Program-made: the position numbers and the translations under genes
Shown here: positions 41,118 through 48,717 of the stretch, piece by piece
How the letters are laid out: the number at the start of each line of letters is the position of its first letter
Numbering within the stretch: position 1 is the first letter of the stretch
Notes under the pieces: model-generated
Told to the model about the DNA's origin: nothing
The model's database searches: none
Seen by the model: the letters and a program-made list of their open reading frames with translations, nothing else
From: Eubacteriaceae bacterium CHKCI004
GTDB lineage: Bacteria > Bacillota > Clostridia > Lachnospirales > Lachnospiraceae
DNA length: 64,000 nucleotides
Direction of reading: 5' to 3'
NCBI GenBank assembly: GCA_900016875.1
Contig: FCNR01000017.1
Span: 1 to 64,000 of the forward strand

Positions 41118-41146
41118 TTGAATTTTTATGGTGGTATGAGTATAAT
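41118..41146 (+). promoter_or_regulatory. modA promoter
   Basis: ttgaat (41118-41123), 17-bp spacer and perfect tataat (41141-41146), 60 bp before the modA ATG. A short inverted stretch around ttttataattatg lies upstream; no clear operator was recognised. Confidence 0.7.
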
Positions 41147-41205
41147 AAAAAAGAAATAAAACAATACAAAACATAATAAAACAAGCAAAAAAGAAGGAGA
41201 AAAAC

Positions 41206-42102
41206 ATGAAAAAACACGGTTTGGTAAAGAAATGTATGACTTTTGCGCTGGGAGCGGCGCTGATTATGGGCATGGCAGGCTGCGGCCCGGCCGGTTCTGA
41301 CAGCGGCAGCGGACAGGATGCCAACGAGACGTCCGGGACAGAAGCGGCCCGGGAGGGGGCCACTGCGGCGCAGGCGGCAGCGGGAGAGGAGACGACACTT
41401 CTGATCGCGGCTGCAGCCAGTCTGGAAGCGGTATTTGAGGATCAGCTGATTCCGATGTTTGAGGAGGCCAATCCGGGCATTCAGGTGGAAGGAACCTACG
41501 CAAGCTCCGGCGACCTGCAGCAGCAGATTGAATCGGGACTGGAGGCGGATCTGTTTATGTCAGCGGCAACCTCCAATATGGATACCCTGGTGGAGGAAGG
41601 CCTTGTTGATCAGGCCTCCGTTGTGAATCTGCTGAAAAACGATGTTGTTCTGATCGTGCCGGAAGGCGTGGAGTCCAACGTTACCGGTTTTGAGGATCTG
41701 GCCAACGCAGATGTGGTTGCCATCGGCGATCCGGAAAGCGTTCCGGCAGGAAAATACGCCCAGGAGATTCTTACAGGTCTTGGCATCTATGACCAGGTGG
41801 CAGAGAAGGCAAGCTTCGGAAACAGCGTGACCGAGGTACTCGCCTGGGTGGCAGAGGGAAGCGCCGACGCAGGCATCGTATATTCTACGGACGCGCTCAC
41901 AGAAAACAGCAACGGCGATGACAAGAAGGTGACCGTTCTGGCAACGGCAGACGATTCCATGATGGAAACACCGGTCATCTATCCGGTGGGTATCACCACT
42001 TCCACCACCAGAAAAGAAGCGGCTCAGACCCTGGAGGACTTCCTGCAGAGCGAAGAAGCCATGAATGTATTTGTGGAAGCAGGATTTACCGCTAATAAAT
42101 AA
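41206..42102 (+). CDS. modA: molybdate ABC transporter substrate-binding lipoprotein
   Basis: A 298-residue lipoprotein: signal peptide with lipobox MGMAGC, Cys26 lipidated. A Ser/Gly/Ala/Glu-rich linker (27-62) is followed by the ModA fold (LLIAAAASLEAVFEDQLIPMFEEANPGIQVEGTYASSGDLQQQIESG...). The AAAS and SSGDL segments hold the usual oxyanion-binding serines, and the VTEVLAWVAEGSADAGIVYSTDA block is typical of ModA. Followed by modB and modC. Tungstate is an alternative ligand. Confidence 0.93.
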   Translation: MKKHGLVKKCMTFALGAALIMGMAGCGPAGSDSGSGQDANETSGTEAAREGATAAQAAAGEETTLLIAAAASLEAVFEDQLIPMFEEANPGIQVEGTYASSGDLQQQIESGLEADLFMSAATSNMDTLVEEGLVDQASVVNLLKNDVVLIVPEGVESNVTGFEDLANADVVAIGDPESVPAGKYAQEILTGLGIYDQVAEKASFGNSVTEVLAWVAEGSADAGIVYSTDALTENSNGDDKKVTVLATADDSMMETPVIYPVGITTSTTRKEAAQTLEDFLQSEEAMNVFVEAGFTANK

Positions 42103-42118
42103 ACAGTTTTAAATTACA

Positions 42119-42185
42119 GGTCTTTTGAAACAGCAGTCCGGGCGGCGCATGGCGCGTCCCCGGACGTTCTCTGTGTCACAAGACC
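42119..42185 (+). other. structured intergenic element between modA and modB
   Basis: A two-level fold is readable. An outer stem of 14 positions pairs ggtcttttgaaaca (42119-42132) with tgtgtcacaagacc (42172-42185), 12 of 14 paired. Inside it lies a perfect 7-bp stem gtccggg / cccggac (42136-42142 and 42159-42165). It ends 20 bp before modB. Function unknown: it could tune modB expression relative to modA. Confidence 0.6.
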
Positions 42186-42204
42186 GGGATGGAAAGGAAT
42201 CATT

Positions 42205-42930
42205 ATGGACTGGTCACCGGTACTTATCTCGTTAAAGACAGCGACCGCCAGCATCATCATTACATTTTTTCTGGGAGCTGCCATGGCGGAGCTGGTATTC
42301 TGCATCAAAAATAAAAAACTGAAAATGATTCTGGATGGGCTGTTCACCCTTCCACTTGTTCTGCCGCCGACGGTGGCCGGATTTTTTTTACTGTACATTT
42401 TTGGAATCCGGAGACCGGTCGGAAAGTTTCTGGTGGATTATTTCTCGGTGAAGATTGCCTTTTCCTGGGAAGCCACAGTGCTGGCGGCGGTACTCATTTC
42501 ATTTCCTCTCATGTACCGGGCGGCGAGAGGAGCCTTCGAACAGGTGAATCCCGATCTGCTTTCGGTGGGAAGAACCCTAGGAATGTCCGAGTGGAACATT
42601 TTCTGGAAAATACAGTTTCCTGTGGCAAGACCCGGCGTGGTGTCCGGCGCGGTGCTGGCCTTCGCCAGAGGTCTCGGCGAATTTGGCGCCACGGCGATGA
42701 TCGCCGGAAACATCAGCGGCAAGACGAGAACTCTTCCGCTGGCGGTCTACGCGGCTGTGGCGTCCGGAGATACGCGGGAAGCTTCGGGATATGTGGCGGT
42801 TCTGGTCGGCATCTCATTTCTGGTTGTGATCATGATGAATTATTTTTCCATGAAGACGCCGGGAAGCGACAGAGCGGGCAGGCGCGGACGCCGGGGAAAA
42901 CGTGCCGCCGGATTCACCGAGAATAAATAG
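42205..42930 (+). CDS. modB: molybdate ABC transporter permease
   Basis: A 241-residue inner-membrane permease with five or six helices. The EAA-like loop RTLGMSEWNIFWKIQFPVARPGVVSGAVLAFARGLGEFGATAMIAGNISGKT is characteristic of ModB; the LGEFGATAM stretch is the hallmark. A basic tail (GRRGRRGKRAAG) follows the last helix. The next gene, modC, starts 17 bp after the stop. Confidence 0.94.
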   Translation: MDWSPVLISLKTATASIIITFFLGAAMAELVFCIKNKKLKMILDGLFTLPLVLPPTVAGFFLLYIFGIRRPVGKFLVDYFSVKIAFSWEATVLAAVLISFPLMYRAARGAFEQVNPDLLSVGRTLGMSEWNIFWKIQFPVARPGVVSGAVLAFARGLGEFGATAMIAGNISGKTRTLPLAVYAAVASGDTREASGYVAVLVGISFLVVIMMNYFSMKTPGSDRAGRRGRRGKRAAGFTENK

Positions 42931-42947
42931 GAAAGCAGGTAAAAGAG

Positions 42948-44090
42948 ATGGCGATAACAGTACACATCAGAAAACAATTGAAAGATTTTGAATTGAAGGT
43001 GGATTTTGACCTGGAAAGCGGCTGTATGGGACTTCTTGGCGCGTCGGGCTGCGGAAAGAGCATGACCCTCAAATGTATCGCGGGAATCGAGACGCCGGAT
43101 TCCGGCCGGATCACACTCAACGGCCGTGTGCTGTTTGACTCCGGGCGAAAAATAAATGTATCGCCGCAGAAGAGAAAGGTGGGCTATCTCTTTCAACAGT
43201 ACGCGCTGTTTCCGCACATGACGGTGCGGCAGAATGTGGAGGCGGGGCTGTCCGGCACCGGAAAAAAATTCTCCTCCAGGCAGGAGAAGAACGAGTACAT
43301 TACCGGCCTGCTGGAACAGTTCCATATACCGGAGCTGGCAGACGCACTGCCAGGACGATTGTCCGGCGGTCAGCAGCAGCGGGTCGCCCTGGCGAGAATC
43401 ATCGCTTCCGATCCGGATATCCTGCTTCTGGATGAGCCATTTTCCGCCCTGGACAGCTATCTTCGGGAGCAGCTTCTGCAGGAGATGAAAGGCATGCTTG
43501 GCAGCACCTATCAGAAAGATGTGCTGATGGTGTCCCACAGCCGGGACGAAATCTATCAGATGTGCCCGAGGATGGCGATCATGTGCCCGGGAGGTATAGA
43601 AATAGCCGGCAGCACAAAGGAACTTTTCCGCAATCCGGTCACCGTGGGAGCAGCCAGACTCACCGGCTGCAAAAACCTGTCCCGGGCAGAGATTCTCAGC
43701 GATCACGAGTTGTACGCTGCAGACTGGGGAGTCCGCCTGCATGTGGCAGATGTCATTACGGAGGGCGTCACATACGTGGGGCTGCGCGCCCATGATTTTG
43801 CGGTGATGCGTGAGATTGGCGAGGTGGAGCGTGACAATGATTTTTGGCTGGAAAACGAGAGAAAAGGTAATGTGATGCGGTGTACTCTCGAGCGCATCAC
43901 AGAGGCGCCATTTGAGATATATCTTATCTTGAGAAATGTTTCTTCGGAGAATCTGTCGGCAAAACCGGACTTACAGCCAATTTGGTGGAAACTCTCCAAG
44001 AAAGAATGGGAGGAGATGCAGGAAAAGATTCCGGAAGCAATCTATTTTCCGTCGGAAAAACTGATATTATTAAAGGAGGAGATCCGCTGA
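42948..44090 (+). CDS. modC: molybdate ABC transporter ATPase
   Basis: A 380-residue ABC protein: Walker A GASGCGKSM (an M replaces the usual T/S after K-S), Q-loop FQQYALFPHM, signature LSGGQQQR, Walker B ILLLDEPFSALD, H-loop VSHSRDE. The C-terminal part, about 150 residues, differs from the usual MopB/TOBE repeats but has the length of that domain. It ends inside a terminator hairpin that overlaps the stop codon. Confidence 0.93.
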   Translation: MAITVHIRKQLKDFELKVDFDLESGCMGLLGASGCGKSMTLKCIAGIETPDSGRITLNGRVLFDSGRKINVSPQKRKVGYLFQQYALFPHMTVRQNVEAGLSGTGKKFSSRQEKNEYITGLLEQFHIPELADALPGRLSGGQQQRVALARIIASDPDILLLDEPFSALDSYLREQLLQEMKGMLGSTYQKDVLMVSHSRDEIYQMCPRMAIMCPGGIEIAGSTKELFRNPVTVGAARLTGCKNLSRAEILSDHELYAADWGVRLHVADVITEGVTYVGLRAHDFAVMREIGEVERDNDFWLENERKGNVMRCTLERITEAPFEIYLILRNVSSENLSAKPDLQPIWWKLSKKEWEEMQEKIPEAIYFPSEKLILLKEEIR

Positions 44091-44116
44091 GAAAAAGCGG
44101 ACTCCTCCTTTTTTTG
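44072..44116 (+). terminator. terminator overlapping the modC stop
   Basis: Long stem aaaggaggag-atccgct / agcgga-ctcctccttt with seven or more final Ts; the TGA stop lies in the loop side of the stem. Confidence 0.9.
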
Positions 44117-44166
44117 CCATTATACTTCTTTGAGCAGAATATATTTACGGGCAGTTCTGCACAGCG

Positions 44167-44976
44167 TCAGATTAAATGAAAATGCTTTAGCGCCAGATAG
44201 ATGCCGTCGCGGTCTACCCTCGTCGTCACATAGGAAGTCTGTCCCAGCACCTCCGGGAAAGAATTCCCCATGGCGACGCTGTTTTTGACATGGCGCAGCA
44301 TGGACAGATCGTTGGAGCTGTCGCCGAACACATAGCAGTCGTCCAGAGAAGCACCCAGATGTTTTACCATGAAATCAATTCCTGTTGCTTTGGAACAGTT
44401 TTTCGGAATCATCTCATTGAAATGATATTTGCCCGCAGGTTCCCGCTGGACGCAGGTGAAATCGTTCTCCACGGCTTTTAAGAAACGATCAAAATCGCTG
44501 TTTTCATCGGTGAATACGACGAACTTATCAAAATCCATATCCGGATCATCAAAGCTGCGGACAGCATCCGGGCCGTTGGAAGAAGCGTAAACGCCGCGTA
44601 TATCTGCCAGAGGAGGAATCAGTTCGATGCTCTCGTCAAAAAAGCAGGAAGAATGTCCTTCAAATGCGCCCTGTACATTTGTTGCACGAAGGATATCTTT
44701 CAGACCAAAGCGAACGCTGTCCGGCAGTTTATTGTGAAAAAGGCTCTCTCCTTTAAAGATCACCTCCGTTCCGCAGCCGCATATGTACCCGTCAAAAGGA
44801 AACTCTTTAATGGCCTCCGGCATGAAAGAAAAGGTACGGCCGCTGTTGATAAACAGATAATGTCCGTTGGCCTGCGCCTGCATAAGACCTTTGATGGCAC
44901 TCTCAGGAATATAGCCGGGAATCCCGCCCGCAAGCAGCGTGCCGTCAATATCAAAAAACAATAATTTTCTATCCAT
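44167..44976 (-). CDS. Cof-type HAD-superfamily phosphatase
   Basis: A 269-residue HAD hydrolase. Motif I DIDGTLL (nucleophile and general acid Asp), motif II SGR, a lysine in the FDKFVVF/NCSKATGIDFM region and motif IV GDSSNDLSMLRHV are all visible. Cof-type enzymes remove phosphate from sugar phosphates, FMN, PLP or similar metabolites. The ATG at 44976, behind an aaaggag site, is chosen; the longer frame upstream lacks support. Monocistronic and convergent with modC. Confidence 0.88.
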   Translation of the reverse strand: MDRKLLFFDIDGTLLAGGIPGYIPESAIKGLMQAQANGHYLFINSGRTFSFMPEAIKEFPFDGYICGCGTEVIFKGESLFHNKLPDSVRFGLKDILRATNVQGAFEGHSSCFFDESIELIPPLADIRGVYASSNGPDAVRSFDDPDMDFDKFVVFTDENSDFDRFLKAVENDFTCVQREPAGKYHFNEMIPKNCSKATGIDFMVKHLGASLDDCYVFGDSSNDLSMLRHVKNSVAMGNSFPEVLGQTSYVTTRVDRDGIYLALKHFHLI

Positions 44977-45181
44977 TTTAAACTCCTTTGTATACAAAAA
45001 TAAAATCTTACGGTCATTTATTATAAGAAAGAACCGCGGAAAATGCAAGCGGAAAGCCCCGCATCCGCCAATCCCCGCCTTGGCGGACGATAACAAATGT
45101 GCTATGATATATTCCGACGCCGCTGTATGCGGCTAAAACGTAAAATATTATGCAAAAAATGCACAGAAAGGAAGAGTAGTT

Positions 45182-45703
45182 ATGGCAAATCCAATCGTAA
45201 CAATAACAATGGAAAACGGCGACGTGATGAAAGCGGAGCTGTATCCGGAGATTGCTCCGAATACTGTTAATAACTTTATCTCTCTGGTAAAGAAGGGATT
45301 TTATGATGGGCTCACATTCCACCGGATCATCAAAGGCTTTATGATTCAGGGCGGATGTCCTCTGGGAAATGGTACGGGCAATCCGGGCTACAGTATCAAA
45401 GGAGAATTCAGAAGCAATGGCTTCGATAATCAGCTGAAACATGAGGAAGGCGTTCTTTCCATGGCGAGAGCCATGATGCCGGACTCCGCTGGTTCTCAGT
45501 TTTTCATCATGCATAAGCCGGCGCCGCATCTGGACGGCGAGTATGCTGCTTTCGGAAAGATCATCGAAGGTATGGATGTGGTGGACAGAATCGCCTGTGA
45601 GAAGACTTTCGGGGATTCCCCATATCATAAACAGGTGATGAAGACTGTCACAGTAGATACATTTGGAGAGGAATATCCGGAACCGGAGAAACTTGACCGC
45701 TAA
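45182..45703 (+). CDS. peptidyl-prolyl cis-trans isomerase, cyclophilin type
   Basis: A 173-residue cytosolic cyclophilin without signal peptide: FHRIIKGFMIQGGCPLGNGTG (catalytic Arg in HRI, Q in IQGG), GVLSMARAMMPDSAGSQFFIM and HLDGEYAAFGKIIEGMDVVD. All family blocks are present. It catalyses proline isomerisation in protein folding. A aaggaagag site precedes it, and a strong terminator lies about 135 bp downstream. Confidence 0.95.
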   Translation: MANPIVTITMENGDVMKAELYPEIAPNTVNNFISLVKKGFYDGLTFHRIIKGFMIQGGCPLGNGTGNPGYSIKGEFRSNGFDNQLKHEEGVLSMARAMMPDSAGSQFFIMHKPAPHLDGEYAAFGKIIEGMDVVDRIACEKTFGDSPYHKQVMKTVTVDTFGEEYPEPEKLDR

Positions 45704-45779
45704 GAAATGTATTCGTGGCCGGCGGTAAACGGCAGCCATTTGCCCGACAGATGTCGGCGTTTGATCGCGAGTGCGCATC

Positions 45780-45838
45780 CCGCCCGGAGGGCTTTTATAT
45801 TATAGGAATTCCAGCGAAATTTCCTATAATATAAAAAA
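45780..45838 (-). repeat. palindromic repeat element, copy 1
   Basis: About 59 bp: a GC-rich mini-hairpin (gcccggagggc) next to a long AT-rich stem (tttatattatagga ... tcctataatataaa). It is present at 48573-48631 as the reverse complement with about four differences. It lies immediately before a transcription terminator. Confidence 0.85.
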
Positions 45839-45867
45839 CGGGGCAGGGAATAATTTTCCTGTCCTGT
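45838..45867 (+). terminator. terminator downstream of the cyclophilin gene
   Basis: Stem of about 13 bp, acggggcagggaa / ttcctgtcctgt with several G-T pairs, loop taat (45851-45854), then a T-run. It directly abuts repeat copy 1. Confidence 0.75.
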
Positions 45868-45962
45868 TTTGGATTTATATGAAGATCCGGCGGTGGGGCA
45901 GCGGGTGATTAATAGAAGAATGAGATGCTGTCGGGGCCTGCGATCTTGTTATTGTATGAATT

Positions 45963-46193
45963 TCAGATGATAAATGCGGATATAGCATTTGTGACATAAT
46001 CGGCGTTTTCGTCATTATAAATATTCAGGTGCAAAGGACGTGATATATCCAGACTGAAAATGCCCATAACAGATTTGGCATTTACTCTGGAACAGCCAGA
46101 TACCAAGTCGAAACGGCCGTTGTACTCATTGATGATTTTAACGAAAGCCTGAATTTTGTCCAAAGAATCAATGTTGACGGTAGCTGTAGTCAT
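45963..46193 (-). CDS. HPr-like protein without the catalytic histidine
   Basis: A 76-residue protein with the HPr fold length and the second half of HPr well conserved: SRVNAKSVMGIFSLDISRPLHLNIYNDENADYV. This contains the regulatory-serine region (S41 in AKSVMGIF). The N-terminal GLHARPA loop, which carries the phosphocarrier His15, is absent and replaced by DSLDKIQAF. So it cannot act as a PTS phosphocarrier; a Crh-like or other regulatory role is possible but unproven. Monocistronic. Confidence 0.8.
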   Translation of the reverse strand: MTTATVNIDSLDKIQAFVKIINEYNGRFDLVSGCSRVNAKSVMGIFSLDISRPLHLNIYNDENADYVTNAISAFII

Positions 46194-46424
46194 TGTTTCT
46201 TCCCTCCGTGTGCTGCAATCCTCAAAATCTGTTCTATGTGTCTTCTAACGGAATGTTTTTAAATGTCATGGCAATGCAGTTGGCACTGCTCACATCGGTT
46301 GTTCTTTAAGGAACGATTTTATGTTATCACTTCGAAGAAAAAAATCAAGATGGAAAAAATAACATAATTTTTTTTGCAGGGCATAATATAAATAGGAAAA
46401 TTGACGAGAGTTGAGGACGAATAT
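46194..46424. other. AT-rich intergenic region, divergent promoters expected
   Basis: No gene is visible. The HPr-like gene and the subtilase gene diverge from here, so both promoters should lie within it, but no clear -35/-10 pair was found. A short imperfect stem is seen at about 46320-46376. Confidence 0.3.
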
Positions 46425-48161
46425 ATGGGAAATATGCAATATCAGCAGACGGGCAAAACGCATTGCTTTAATGATGTGGCTATAGATGAAAGCTATCAGA
46501 ATTATCTGATTGACTATCTTCTGGACGGTGCAACCTTTCTGGAAAATTATCCGTCTCTCTGTCTGGAGCCGGCAGGCAATAATCAGGCAATCGTATACAT
46601 ATATCAGCCGGGAGCTTTTACCGGAGAGCGGCCGGATATCAATTATAATAAGGTGCCTCGGCTGTATGGACTGATGACTTCCAGGGAACTGGAGGAGACA
46701 GGTGTCATTCGTGTCCGGCGTTCGCCTCAGCTTGGGCTGCGGGGAATCGGGACGCTTGTGGGTATTATCGATACGGGAATTGATCTGACCAGCAGGATTT
46801 TTCGCTATGAAGACGGCAGCACGAAAGTTGCCGCTTACTGGGATCAGGGAGATCAGGAAGGACAGCGGCCGGAAGGCTACTCTTTTGGAAGAGAATGGAG
46901 CCGGGAGGCAATCGATGGGGCGCTGACCGACAATCCAAGAGAGCTTCCGCGGGACGAAAACGGACATGGTACATTTCTGGCGGCCATAGCGGCCGGCCGG
47001 GAAGATGAGGAGGCGGATTTCTCCGGGGCGGCTCCGGACAGTGAGCTGGTGGTTGTGAAACTGAAACGGCCGAAAAAATATCTTCTGGATTTTTATTCTG
47101 TGCGGGACGATGTGTGGGCGTGTCAGGAAGATGATGTGATACTCGCCATCCGGTATGTGCTGGGTATCTCGACGGCGCTGCAGCGGCCGGTATCTATCTG
47201 TATCGGTATTGGTACTAATCTGGGCGGCCACAGCGGGAACGGCAGTCTGGAACGGTATATCTCTCAGAACTCTCTGCTGCCGGGCGTTTCTTTCCACATC
47301 GCCTCTGGAAACGAAGGTATCAGCGGGCATCATTTTCGGGGAAATGTACCGGCAGGGGAGGAATATGAGACGGTGGAGTTTAACGTGGCGGAAGGAGAGA
47401 ACGGGTTTATCATGGAGCTGTGGGGCGATGCGCCGGTGACGTTTTCCGTGGGTCTGATCTCTCCGGGCGGAGAAACTGTGGAGCGGATTCAACTCAAATT
47501 AAATGAATTCCGGAGCATCCGTTTCTTTCCGGAAAACACCGTACTCCAGATCCGCTCCTTTGTGGGAGAGACCGTGGGAGGCGAACAGGTGATCCGCATG
47601 AACTTCCGGAGTCCCGCCGCCGGTCTCTGGCGGCTGCGGGTTTATGCCGAAGGGCAGGGAAACCGCACCTTTAACCTGTGGATGCCCATCACCAACTTCC
47701 TGAAAGAAGATACATTTTTCGTGAGTCCGGAGGCCACGGACACACTGACCTCGCCGGGGGACGCCATTTACGGCATCACCTATGTGCCTTATGACGCCGC
47801 GTCGCAGAGCCTGTATGTCCGCGCCAGCCAGGGATACACCCGCGACGGCCGGGTGAAACCCGACCTGGCAGCTCCGGGAGTGGATGTGCATATACCGTCT
47901 CCGGCGGCCGCTTCCGGCGACGGCCGCCGGGAGATCAGCCGCAGCGGCAGCAGCGTTGCCGCCGCCTTTGGGGCAGGCATCGGCGCTCTCATGCAGGAGT
48001 GGGCCATCGTGCAGGGCAACGATTTGTCATTAAATGGGCAGAATATGCGGTTTTATCTCATTCAGGGGGCGGACCGTCCCGGCGCCTACGATTACCCGAA
48101 TCGGGAGTGGGGCTACGGGATGGTGAATATTTACGACGCCTTTTTGTCCATGAGGCGGTAG
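46425..48161 (+). CDS. intracellular S8 subtilase (Csp-like)
   Basis: A 578-residue serine protease without a signal peptide. The triad is D116 (VGIIDTGID), H181 (NGHGTFLAA) and S510 (SRSGSSVAAA), all present. Residues 1-90 form an N-terminal domain and 290-430 an inserted beta-rich domain. The layout resembles the clostridial CspA/B/C proteases that activate spore germination enzymes, and related S8 proteins common in Lachnospiraceae. The start at 46425 (after GAGG) is preferred to an upstream TTG. Monocistronic. Confidence 0.88.
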   Translation: MGNMQYQQTGKTHCFNDVAIDESYQNYLIDYLLDGATFLENYPSLCLEPAGNNQAIVYIYQPGAFTGERPDINYNKVPRLYGLMTSRELEETGVIRVRRSPQLGLRGIGTLVGIIDTGIDLTSRIFRYEDGSTKVAAYWDQGDQEGQRPEGYSFGREWSREAIDGALTDNPRELPRDENGHGTFLAAIAAGREDEEADFSGAAPDSELVVVKLKRPKKYLLDFYSVRDDVWACQEDDVILAIRYVLGISTALQRPVSICIGIGTNLGGHSGNGSLERYISQNSLLPGVSFHIASGNEGISGHHFRGNVPAGEEYETVEFNVAEGENGFIMELWGDAPVTFSVGLISPGGETVERIQLKLNEFRSIRFFPENTVLQIRSFVGETVGGEQVIRMNFRSPAAGLWRLRVYAEGQGNRTFNLWMPITNFLKEDTFFVSPEATDTLTSPGDAIYGITYVPYDAASQSLYVRASQGYTRDGRVKPDLAAPGVDVHIPSPAAASGDGRREISRSGSSVAAAFGAGIGALMQEWAIVQGNDLSLNGQNMRFYLIQGADRPGAYDYPNREWGYGMVNIYDAFLSMRR

Positions 48162-48317
48162 GTAGCGAAAAGCGTTATCTGTATGGTGTAAAAGTATCTG
48201 TTTTTCATCATTTGGACATAACAACAGCCTGCGTGGCATATCCGGAACTTCGCAAATCCAATTTCCATATTGACAAATCCCCTCCTCCGGTGCTATTATC
48301 ACGGCAAAAGAACAACA
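48162..48317. other. intergenic segment between the subtilase and T-box leader
   Basis: No gene is seen. The thrS promoter should lie here (about 48270-48310), with the pair ttgaca (48269-48274) and gctattat downstream as a candidate. Confidence 0.4.
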
Positions 48318-48578
48318 GAAAAAGCGATGACGGAAAAGAGTAGTTTGCGGGAAGCATCCAGAGAGAACGGCGTTTGGTGGAAGCCGTTTATGTGAAACGT
48401 TTACGAAAACCATTCCCCAGCCGCGGCGCCGAAGATGAATTGCCATTGGTAAGCGCCGACGTACACCTGCGTTAAAGGTTAGGATTTGATGGAATCTGAA
48501 GTGAAAAGTGAAGGTGGAACCGTGCGATACGCACCCTTGGAAGATATATGAACATATGTCTTGCGAGGGTGCTTTTTT
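48318..48578 (+). promoter_or_regulatory. T-box leader of thrS
   Basis: The leader opens with the typical gatgacggaaaagagtagt block and an agagagaacggcgtttggtgg segment. A candidate specifier acc (48409-48411, in gaaaaccatt) would read threonine. The T-box sequence aaggtggaaccgtgcg (48511-48526) is followed by a terminator with stem gcaccct / agggtgc (48531-48537 and 48566-48572), an inner aagatatatg / catatgtctt stem and six Ts. Uncharged tRNA-Thr should stabilise the antiterminator and let thrS be read. Confidence 0.92.
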
Positions 48579-48631
48579 ATATTATGGGAAATTCCGCTGG
48601 AATTCCTATAATATAAAAGCCCTCCGGGCGG
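48573..48631 (+). repeat. palindromic repeat element, copy 2
   Basis: Reverse complement of the element at 45780-45838. It starts within the T-run of the T-box terminator and ends about 75 bp before the thrS ribosome site, so it is transcribed into the thrS mRNA. Confidence 0.85.
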
Positions 48632-48717
48632 AAAGACGTTCCGCAGAGGATTTCGGCAAAATTGAAAATTAATTCTGTTGTATCGAAAAAAATAAATATT
48701 AAAAGGAGATGCAGAAA

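Noticed and set aside
42119-42185. Moco riboswitch
   Set aside because: Placed between modA and modB rather than before the operon and lacking the known conserved core as far as I can read it.
45780-48631. CRISPR array or composite transposon around the inverted palindromic elements
   Set aside because: Only two copies, in opposite orientation, 2.7 kb apart, with no transposase or cas gene between them.
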